This document shows positions 17,560 through 24,237 of a stretch of DNA of 64,000 nucleotides, piece by piece. Each line of letters begins with the position of its first letter. Positions within the stretch are counted from its first letter, which is position 1. The notes under the pieces were generated by a model. The model worked only from the letters and a program-made list of their open reading frames with translations. It was not told the DNA's origin and made no database searches. Both the position numbers and the translations under genes were made by a program. Source of the stretch: JAEMQF01 sp963775015 (GTDB lineage Bacteria; Pseudomonadota; Gammaproteobacteria; Burkholderiales; Burkholderiaceae_C); the NCBI GenBank assembly GCA_963775015.1, contig CAVZHI010000018.1, positions 53,591 through 117,590 on the forward strand, written 5' to 3'.

Positions 17560-18336
17560 ATGAGACTTGATGACAGCGACACGGCCCACCATTCCGTCCA
17601 CACACCGAGTGGCCCGCAAGGCGCGACGAGCGAGCCGATTCGCGTCGTGATCGCCGAGCGCCATTGGCTGGTGCGCAAGGGCCTGGTGTCGGTGGTGGAG
17701 AAGATTCCCATGTGCGGCTCCGTCAGCGAGGCCACCACCGGCGCGCAGACGATTGACATCGTGCAGCGGCTGCGCCCCCACTTGTTGCTCGTCAGCCTGG
17801 CCATCGCCGAGCCCGATTGCACCGAGGTCATCACGCGCCTGCGGCAGATGCCCGATGCGCCGAAGATCCTCGTGCTGAGCCAGGCAGGCGCCGAAGCGAG
17901 TGCGCGAGAAGCGCTGCGCGCGGGTTGCGATGGATTCATCGACAAGGAGCACTCGGGTGAGGCGCTCGAGGAAGCGATGCGCGAAGTGCTGGCCGGCCGG
18001 CCCTATCTCGACCCGCGCGTGTCACGCCGGCTCCTGATGAGTGCCGACGACAGCGCCGAGCGCACCGACGCTTTGCTGAATGTGCTGACGAAACGCGAAC
18101 GCTCGGTGTTCATCCACATCGCCGACGGGCATACGAACCGCAGCGCCGGTGAGGCCTTGCACATCAGCGCGAAGACGGTGGAAAAGCACCGTGCGCTGGT
18201 GATGCAAAAGCTCAAGCTGCGCTCGGCCATCGACCTGCGCATGCTGGCGCTCGACCTGGGTCTGATCGAACGGCCGTCGTACGACACGGCCGCGGTGCGC
18301 GCCACGCTGCATCGCGGCGTGCGCGCGTCGTTCTGA
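17560..18336 (+). CDS. LuxR/NarL-type regulator with a degenerate receiver domain
   Basis: 258 residues from ATG 17560, chosen because GGGGA lies 5 nt upstream; ATGs at 17524 and 17536 are in frame. The N-terminal receiver fold starts at RVVIAERHWLVRKGL. The usual acidic pair is replaced by Glu33-Arg34. The phosphoacceptor Asp position is Ser79 (LLLVSLAIAEPD), while the conserved Lys129 (FIDKEHS) remains. The C-terminal GerE helix-turn-helix is intact (LTKRERSVFIHIADGHTNRSAGEALHISAKTVEKH). It therefore probably works without His-Asp phosphotransfer. It sits 55 bases after the secretion operon, with its own terminator behind it. Control of this cluster is plausible but unproven. Confidence 0.88.
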   Translation: MRLDDSDTAHHSVHTPSGPQGATSEPIRVVIAERHWLVRKGLVSVVEKIPMCGSVSEATTGAQTIDIVQRLRPHLLLVSLAIAEPDCTEVITRLRQMPDAPKILVLSQAGAEASAREALRAGCDGFIDKEHSGEALEEAMREVLAGRPYLDPRVSRRLLMSADDSAERTDALLNVLTKRERSVFIHIADGHTNRSAGEALHISAKTVEKHRALVMQKLKLRSAIDLRMLALDLGLIERPSYDTAAVRATLHRGVRASF

Positions 18337-18395
18337 CACCAGGGCAAGTGGTCTGATGGGGCGTCAAGTTCGGCCTTCGGCAGGCCCCCGGCGAT

Positions 18396-18419
18396 GAGCC
18401 CGCAAGCGCGGGCTCTTTT
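18396..18419 (+). terminator. Rho-independent terminator after the regulator gene
   Basis: 8-bp perfect stem GAGCCCGC/GCGGGCTC with an AAGC loop followed by TTTT, 60 bases past the regulator stop. It ends the secretion-system/regulator transcript. Confidence 0.88.
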
Positions 18420-18744
18420 CATGCGCACGTCAGACCGCGCGATGGCGGCGCCGCCGCCGTCTATTTCAGTTTGTCTTCAGTTATCTGGTTTGTTTGCGAG
18501 TTTATCTTCGAAAGTCATCGAATCTTAGTCGGACATAAATATATGACGTCCACATAGATATTCATTTCTCCGCCTCGGTAACTTAAGTGTCCTAAGATAT
18601 CCAGCAGTTTGCATAATATTGCCGAATTCCCGCCCCGCGGATTGGGGATACCTTAATTTTGGCGATTCCACGAGAATATTTGAAATCGAGTAAGTCTGTC
18701 TCGATTTTGAATCTCAAATCGCCTCTCAAAGGTTGGGAATACAC
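18420..18744 (+). promoter_or_regulatory. AT-rich leader region of the Gly-rich protein/peroxidase operon
   Basis: About 325 bases with no gene, strikingly AT-rich from 18465 onward compared with the coding DNA around it. It contains a C4-N7-G4 dyad (18633-18649) and many TTTATC/ATAT-type stretches. A short reverse-strand open frame over it has no protein-like features. The promoter of the downstream two-gene operon should lie here. No -35/-10 pair stands out clearly enough to name. Confidence 0.55.
18633..18649. promoter_or_regulatory. Operator-like dyad CCCC-N7-GGGG-AT
   Basis: CCCCGCGGATTGGGGAT, 97 bases (end of G4) before the start codon at 18745. It matches C4-GC-N5-G4-AT at 8112-8128 upstream of gspG in both sequence pattern and distance. 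This suggests co-regulation of the secretion operon and the cargo operon. Confidence 0.45.
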
Positions 18745-21294
18745 ATGAATGATTCTCCAGGTGGAATCTCGTCGCTGAAACTCTGGTCGCGTCCGAAAGG
18801 ATTCATCAAAGCCTTGGCCATGGTGGCTGTTGCCGCGTGCGTCTCGGGGGTCGGAGCGCAAGGTGGGCCGGGTCCGGGGGGTGGTGGTGGTGGCGGAGGT
18901 GGTGGTGGCGGCGGTGGCGCCATATTCCCCGCGGCGCCTGTCTCCCGGCCGCCGGCTGCGCCTTTGCAGTTTTCCATTACGGGCTTCATTCAAGCCGCGA
19001 CGCTTGACACGACGGGGGCGATTTGCGCCGCCACCGACCCCCGACTGCGTGGCGGAACCGTCACCGTGAACGGTATCAAGGTGATTATCCCTTGCAATAC
19101 CATTCTGCAAATGCCAGCCCTCGCCGTGACTTGGGATGAACTTTTCAGCATGGCACCAAAAGATATTGTCGGGTCAACGCCGACACTGACCGGAATGGCG
19201 TTGCAGGACAAGGTCAACAACATTACCTCTGCGACCCTCAGTCCGGGTTATAACGGCAGCCTTCCGTCGTATGAACTCACAGTGGCAGGAAATATCGTAG
19301 ACGGCAGGTATATCGCCGGCCTGGTGTTCATTTCACAGCAGTCATTGAACGTCGGCCAAGGTGTCATCAAGGCGATCGACTACACGACCGGCGAGCTGCG
19401 CGTGGGGGCGCCGGGAACCTCCGCGGCGAACGACGTTCGGGTGCGCCTGAACGATCCGGCGGTGCCGGGTTCGACGACGGGCCGCTTCGGCAAGTCGCAT
19501 GGCTCGCCGTCGAGCACGGCGCAGGTCAAGGAAGCCGGTTATGACCCGCGCTTCACCGTCGACCAGGACAACCCGACGGTGCATGCCTCGACCGGCTACC
19601 CGATGTGCATCCCGCGGACAAACCCGTTCACGGTGGGCGACGATGTCGACTGCCCGATGTCGAACCGGCCGATGGCGCCGAACTGTCACTCGCTGCCGCT
19701 GCCGTTCACGCCGTTCGTGATGCCGGTGAACGGCGAACGCTGCCAATCGTTCGTGATGGATCCACCGCCGGTGCCGGGCAGCTTGCCGTGCAGCGGGCCG
19801 ACCTGCCCGACCGACCCGACGCGCCAGGCACCGCTCGTGATCGGCGACTTCATCGACTATCTGGGCACGCTCAAGATCGATCCGGCCACCGGCCCCTACA
19901 TCTCGGCGCACACGCTCGCAGCGAACGTCGGCATCTTCACGACCCCGGGCACGCAACCGGTCTACACGACGATCGAAGCGCTTCTCACGGGCACGGGGGG
20001 AATTCCGGTCGCGAACTTGCCGCAGGAGGCGACGACGCGCCTGAAGGTCGAGGGCTTCTCGACCGACCCGACGATGCTCGTGGACATCTACGCGATGGAC
20101 ATCGACCCCATCACCGGTGCGACACGCGAGCGCCTGCTCGGCAGCGCCGACCCTGGCGTGCCACCCGTGATCGGGCGCTTCCGCTTCACGCCGCTCGCCG
20201 GTTCGTTCATGCCGCCGACGCGCAACTACCGCGTCGTCTCGCGCGGCCTGTGCGGCGACAACTTCAATACCTGCATGGTCAGCGACGCCACGCCGCGCTA
20301 CGCGAATGGCCTCGTCGCGGGCCAGTACAACGCGCCGGCGTTCGAGTACATCTTTGCCGAGAACCGCACCATGGGCGACGTACAGCCGCCGGCGAACTTG
20401 CAGGACCTGCCGTTCCTCTACTGCGGCTCGGGGCCGCTGACGACGCCCAGCGCCGGCAGCAACCCGCCGGTGGTCGGGCAACTCAATCCGGCACCGTGGA
20501 AGGCGCCGATGTACACGCCCAACTTTGCATCGACGCTGTGTCCGAACGCGCCGATCGTGGGTGGCGCGCCGATCCAGCCGCCGCCGATAGGGAGCATCGG
20601 CGCACCCGTGATCACGGCGGCACCGGTCGTCAGTGCCAACGCCGCAGGAACGGTGACCCTGTTCGCTACCGCGAGCGACCCGAACCAACCGCCGTTGCCG
20701 CTGGCGTTTCAGTGGCAGCGCATCGACACCGGCCCTTCGGTGGTGATTCAACCCACCGGCAACCTGGGCCAGAACATCACCTTCACGGCGCCGTTCTCGG
20801 CCACGACGATGAAGTTCGCGCTCACCGCGACGAACGGCATTGCCCAATCGACGCAGGTGGTCACGGTCAACGTCGCCGCCGGCTTCACCGATCAGGTGAC
20901 GATCTCCAACGTCACCTGGACGAGCCTGAAACAGAACCGCGGTCGGCTCAGCATCGTCGCGACCTCGTCGCTGCCGCCCACGACGCCGGGCCTGCAATTG
21001 TTCGTGCAGGCTTCCGCTGCGTGGTTCCTGCAGGACGCGCAGGGCATGCTGAGCCCGGTGAATCTGGAAATCGCGCCGGTCCCGGTGGCGATGAGCCTGG
21101 TGCAGGATTCGCTGTCTTCAGGCAACATTCTGACCACCTGCCCAACCGTCGCACCGTGCTGGGTGTTTATCGCGACGGGCATGCTGCCGGTGCCCGACAA
21201 CGCGAGCCTGTTCATCATGCCCGACACCGTCACGGTGACGTCGAGCCGCGGTGGTACAGCGACGGTCAACGCCTCCTCGATCATCGTGAAGTGA
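18745..21294 (+). CDS. Large exported protein with polyglycine tract and C-terminal Ig-like region
   Basis: 849 residues of unknown function. ATG 18745 (GGGAA 6 nt upstream) is chosen over a TTG four codons earlier. A signal peptide ends near VSGVGA|Q39 and is followed by a run of 14 Gly (residues 45-58). The body has a Cys-rich middle (PMCIPRTNP, CPMSNRPMAPNCHSLPLPFTPF, CSGPTCP) and segments such as GDFIDYLGTLKID and LLGSADPGVPPVIGRFRF. An Ig/PKD-like stretch (VITAAPVVSANAAGTVTLFATASDPN...FTLTATNG-type) lies near residues 625-715. It has no haem motif and no C-terminal anchor. An 8-base gap to the diheme peroxidase gene indicates one operon. It may be a partner or scaffold for that enzyme outside the cell and a secretion substrate (inference). 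Confidence 0.85.
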   Translation: MNDSPGGISSLKLWSRPKGFIKALAMVAVAACVSGVGAQGGPGPGGGGGGGGGGGGGGAIFPAAPVSRPPAAPLQFSITGFIQAATLDTTGAICAATDPRLRGGTVTVNGIKVIIPCNTILQMPALAVTWDELFSMAPKDIVGSTPTLTGMALQDKVNNITSATLSPGYNGSLPSYELTVAGNIVDGRYIAGLVFISQQSLNVGQGVIKAIDYTTGELRVGAPGTSAANDVRVRLNDPAVPGSTTGRFGKSHGSPSSTAQVKEAGYDPRFTVDQDNPTVHASTGYPMCIPRTNPFTVGDDVDCPMSNRPMAPNCHSLPLPFTPFVMPVNGERCQSFVMDPPPVPGSLPCSGPTCPTDPTRQAPLVIGDFIDYLGTLKIDPATGPYISAHTLAANVGIFTTPGTQPVYTTIEALLTGTGGIPVANLPQEATTRLKVEGFSTDPTMLVDIYAMDIDPITGATRERLLGSADPGVPPVIGRFRFTPLAGSFMPPTRNYRVVSRGLCGDNFNTCMVSDATPRYANGLVAGQYNAPAFEYIFAENRTMGDVQPPANLQDLPFLYCGSGPLTTPSAGSNPPVVGQLNPAPWKAPMYTPNFASTLCPNAPIVGGAPIQPPPIGSIGAPVITAAPVVSANAAGTVTLFATASDPNQPPLPLAFQWQRIDTGPSVVIQPTGNLGQNITFTAPFSATTMKFALTATNGIAQSTQVVTVNVAAGFTDQVTISNVTWTSLKQNRGRLSIVATSSLPPTTPGLQLFVQASAAWFLQDAQGMLSPVNLEIAPVPVAMSLVQDSLSSGNILTTCPTVAPCWVFIATGMLPVPDNASLFIMPDTVTVTSSRGGTATVNASSIIVK
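18877..18918 (+). repeat. GGN trinucleotide tract encoding Gly14
   Basis: Fourteen consecutive Gly codons, mostly GGT/GGC, immediately after the predicted signal peptide. Such tracts are length-variable by slippage; here they would form a flexible linker. Confidence 0.9.
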
Positions 21295-21302
21295 GGCTCG
21301 AC

Positions 21303-23615
21303 ATGAAAACTCGTCAGTCTCTGCCTGCACGGCGCGTGATGGCCGGCGCGCTGGCCAGCGCCATTCTCCTCACCAGCGTCGGCAGCGACGCGCGCGGGCG
21401 CCGCGTCGGCGGCCTGGACTTCAACCTGGTCGACGACCCAATCGCGATTCAGGGCTTGCCGGCGAACTTGATTCCGAGCTTCGAGCCGGCCGGGCGCATC
21501 GCCGGCGACGGCACGATCACCGGGTTCTCCGGCGTACCGATCCTGCTCGCGAGCCAACCGACGGTGATCTCGCACGATGGGCAGATCGTCGCCCTCGTGC
21601 CGGTGGGAATGATGGACGGCACGAAGCGCAACGCCGGTGTTCTCAAGGGCATGGGCGCAGAACTGCTGCCGCGCCTGCCCTCGTTGAAAGAAGTGTCGGT
21701 TCCGGAGACCCCGGGCTTGAGCGATTTCGTGCGCAACCGCGACGCGGCGATTGCACTGGGCAAGGCGCTGTTCTGGGACATGCAGGCCGGCAGCGACGGC
21801 CAGGCGTGCGCGAGCTGCCACTTCCATGCGGGCGCGGACAACCGAACCAAGAACCAGATCAGCCCGGGACTGAAAGGCGGTGACATCGCGTTCGGCAAAA
21901 CCGCGACCGGCGCGGGCGGGCCGAACTACCAGCTCAAGGCGAGCGACTTTCCGTTCCACCGCCTGGCGAATCCGCTCGATCGCGAGTCCCGGGTGATGTT
22001 CAGCTCGAACGACGTGGTCTCGTCGCAAGGCACGTTCGGTGCGTCGTTCCTCGGCACGGGGACGAGCAGAAAGGTCGGAGAAAAGTGCGGACCGCCGCCG
22101 CGCGACGAATTCAACGTCGGCGGTGTCGCGACGCGCCGTGTCGAGCCGCGCAACACACCCACCGTCATCAACGCCGCGTTCAACTACCGCAACTTCTGGG
22201 ATGGCCGCGCGAACAACATCTTCAACGGCGTGAACCCGTTCGGTCCACGCGACCCGAACGCCAAGGTGCTGCAGGTCAACCCTGACGGTTCGACCTGGCT
22301 CGTATCGATCGGCCTGCGCAATGCGAGCCTGGCCTCGCAAGCCGTCGGACCCGCGTTGTCGGAGTTCGAAATGTCGTGCGACGGCCGCAAGTTCGGCGAC
22401 CTGGGACGCAAGATGCTCGCTGTGCGGCCGCTCGCGAAGCAGGACGTTCACGCGCAAGACAGCGCGCTCGGCCGCTACCGCAACCGCAACGGGTCCGGGC
22501 TCGCGCTGAGCTACGCCGACCTCATCAAGGCCGCCTTCGAACCCAAGTGGTGGAGTGCCCCGGGCAAGTTCGCCGCGCCGGGCACGACCGCAAGCTACAC
22601 CCACATGGAGACGAATTTCTCGCTCTACTGGGGCCTGGCGATCATGCTCTACGAGGCGACGCTGATCTCGGACGACGCGCCGATCGACAAGTTCATCGGC
22701 GGTGGCGGCAGAGCCGGCGACCCGAAGGCACTCAAGGCGCAGGAACTGCGCGGCCTGAAGCTGTTCCGCGGCAAGGCGCTGTGCGCGTCGTGCCATCGCG
22801 GCGCGGAGTTCACTGCCGCGGGCACGAGCTTGCAGCCCACCGACGACGGCGACGGCTCGGTGGTGGAGGGCATGGTGCTCGCCGACGGCAACCTCGCGAA
22901 CTACGACAACGGCTTTTACAACATCGGCGTGCGCCCGACCCACGAAGACCGTGGCCTCGGCGGCACCGACCCGTGGGGGAATCCGCTGTCGTTCACGCGC
23001 ACCTGGTTCGACCAGCTGCGCAACCGGACGGTGAGCGACCCGATTCTTGTCGACTCGTGCCGCTTCGGCATCTTCTTCGACCCGATGAGCTGCTGGGCGC
23101 CGCCGGACCCGTCCAACGTGCGCGTCGCCGTGGACGGAACCTTCAAGACACCGACGCTGCGCAATGTGTCGCTCACGCGGCCGTACTTTCACAACGGCAG
23201 CCGGCTCACGTTGCCGCAGGTGGTCGAGTTCTACAACCGCGGCGGCGACCGGCGCGGCCCGGAGGGCAACGACAGCACCGGCATGGTCGCTGCCGACGCG
23301 CCGAACGGCGGCACCTCGAACAGCCATCCCGACGTTCACCCTCTGAACCTGTCGCTCGCCGAGCAGGCTGACCTCGTGGCTTTCCTGCGCTTCGGGCTCA
23401 CGGATCGGCGCGTGGCGTGCAAGCAAGCGCCGTTTGATCACCCGTCGATCAAGCTCACGAACGGGCATCAGGGCGACCAATTGAAAGTGAAGGACAAGGA
23501 CAAGAAGGGCTTTGCCGACGACGAGTTCATTCAGCTCCCCGCCGTGGGTGCGCTGGGTGTTGCCGACAAGCATTGCCTGCGCAACGACGACGGAAGCGCG
23601 GTCCTGACTCGGTAA
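21303..23615 (+). CDS. Diheme cytochrome c peroxidase/MauG-family exported protein
   Basis: 770 residues with a signal peptide (MKTRQSLPAR...SVGSDA). Two haem c sites CASCH are at residues 169-173 and 494-498. Family motifs include DAAIALGKALFWDMQ, CASCHFHAGADNRT, NTPTVINAAFNYRNFWDGRANNIFNG, ELRGLKLFRGKALCASCH and FKTPTLRNVSLTRPYFHNG. It is roughly twice the size of the classical periplasmic peroxidase. I recall similarly large, surface-associated members from methanotrophs, and rubber oxygenases are distant relatives, so neither peroxidase activity nor substrate can be assumed. GAGG lies 7 nt before ATG 21303. It is co-transcribed with the Gly-rich protein and close to a type II secretion operon, so an extracellular location is plausible. 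Haem attachment requires the cytochrome c maturation system after Sec export. Confidence 0.88.
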   Translation: MKTRQSLPARRVMAGALASAILLTSVGSDARGRRVGGLDFNLVDDPIAIQGLPANLIPSFEPAGRIAGDGTITGFSGVPILLASQPTVISHDGQIVALVPVGMMDGTKRNAGVLKGMGAELLPRLPSLKEVSVPETPGLSDFVRNRDAAIALGKALFWDMQAGSDGQACASCHFHAGADNRTKNQISPGLKGGDIAFGKTATGAGGPNYQLKASDFPFHRLANPLDRESRVMFSSNDVVSSQGTFGASFLGTGTSRKVGEKCGPPPRDEFNVGGVATRRVEPRNTPTVINAAFNYRNFWDGRANNIFNGVNPFGPRDPNAKVLQVNPDGSTWLVSIGLRNASLASQAVGPALSEFEMSCDGRKFGDLGRKMLAVRPLAKQDVHAQDSALGRYRNRNGSGLALSYADLIKAAFEPKWWSAPGKFAAPGTTASYTHMETNFSLYWGLAIMLYEATLISDDAPIDKFIGGGGRAGDPKALKAQELRGLKLFRGKALCASCHRGAEFTAAGTSLQPTDDGDGSVVEGMVLADGNLANYDNGFYNIGVRPTHEDRGLGGTDPWGNPLSFTRTWFDQLRNRTVSDPILVDSCRFGIFFDPMSCWAPPDPSNVRVAVDGTFKTPTLRNVSLTRPYFHNGSRLTLPQVVEFYNRGGDRRGPEGNDSTGMVAADAPNGGTSNSHPDVHPLNLSLAEQADLVAFLRFGLTDRRVACKQAPFDHPSIKLTNGHQGDQLKVKDKDKKGFADDEFIQLPAVGALGVADKHCLRNDDGSAVLTR

Positions 23616-23678
23616 GGGCCGAGCGGCGGCGCTGCGTCCCTGACCGCGACATGCTCCGCAATCGAAGGCTCGAGGCAC

Positions 23679-23712
23679 GCCCCTGGCTTGCACTTCGGTG
23701 CGCGCCAGGGGC
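23679..23712. terminator. Stable UUCG-tetraloop hairpin after the peroxidase gene
   Basis: 9-bp stem GCCCCTGGC/GCCAGGGGC, a 2x2 internal mismatch, then GCAC-TTCG-GTGC. It lies 64 bases past the stop. There is no T-run, so it may be a Rho-assisted terminator or an mRNA-stabilising element rather than an intrinsic terminator. Confidence 0.5.
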
Positions 23713-23757
23713 GAATGCAAGGCACGCGGCGCGCCCGTAGCGCCCTGCGCAGCGGCA

Positions 23758-23763
23758 TACAAT
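23758..23763 (+). promoter_or_regulatory. Candidate -10 box TACAAT for yajC-secDF
   Basis: TACAAT stands 54 bases before the yajC GTG. The same hexamer occurs before fba and argB in this window. No good -35 match is visible. Between it and the ribosome site is a 6-bp hairpin GCGGCG-TTTG-CGCCGC (23778-23793). Confidence 0.4.
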
Positions 23764-23816
23764 CGCCCGCTTTCGCGGCGGCGTTTGCGCCGCGAGCCAA
23801 CGAAGGAACTCCTCAA

Positions 23817-24152
23817 GTGTTTATCTCAGAAGCCTTTGCTCAGGCCGCCCCGGCCGCAACCGGCGGTGCCGAGGGCATGTTCGGCAGCCTGGGCACGATG
23901 TTGCCGCTGGTGCTGATGTTCGTCGTGCTCTATTTCGTCATGATCCGGCCACAAATGAAGCGCCAGAAGGAGCACAAGGCCTTGATCGACGCGCTCGCCA
24001 AGGGCGACGAAGTCGTCACCGCCGGCGGCATGCTCGGCAAGGTGGCCAAGCTCGGCGAAAGCTATCTGCACGTCGAGGTCGCGGGCGGTGTCGAAGTGCA
24101 GGTGCAACGCAGCGCCATCGTCCAGGTGTTGCCCAAGGGCACCGTCAAATAG
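23817..24152 (+). CDS. yajC: Preprotein translocase subunit YajC
   Basis: 111-residue single-pass inner-membrane protein of the SecDF-YajC complex, which assists SecYEG-dependent export. A short exported N-terminus (FISEAFAQAAPA) precedes the membrane helix (MLPLVLMFVVLYFVMIRP). The cytoplasmic part follows with the family motif RPQMKRQKEHKALIDALAKGDEVVTAGGMLGKV. The GTG at 23817 is used because AAGGA lies 9-10 nt upstream and upstream codons look non-coding. First gene of yajC-secD-secF. The tgt/queA genes that commonly precede it in proteobacteria are absent here. Confidence 0.95.
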   Translation: MFISEAFAQAAPAATGGAEGMFGSLGTMLPLVLMFVVLYFVMIRPQMKRQKEHKALIDALAKGDEVVTAGGMLGKVAKLGESYLHVEVAGGVEVQVQRSAIVQVLPKGTVK

Positions 24153-24237
24153 TCTGACCTGTTGACCTGGGGCCGGGTTGCTGGCCCGTGCCGAGTCGGT
24201 GCGGGTCGCGCCCAGGCCACCCCGGCAAGGAAGCCCG

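Noticed and set aside
19605..21302. Upstream extension of the diheme peroxidase frame to 19605
   Set aside because: It overlaps the Gly-rich protein gene in another frame and is low-complexity Arg/His/Ala; the signal peptide and ribosome site put the start at 21303.
20892..23816. 974-codon minus-strand frame opposite the peroxidase gene
   Set aside because: Antisense shadow rich in Arg/Val/Glu without domains; the plus-strand gene has haem motifs and a signal peptide.
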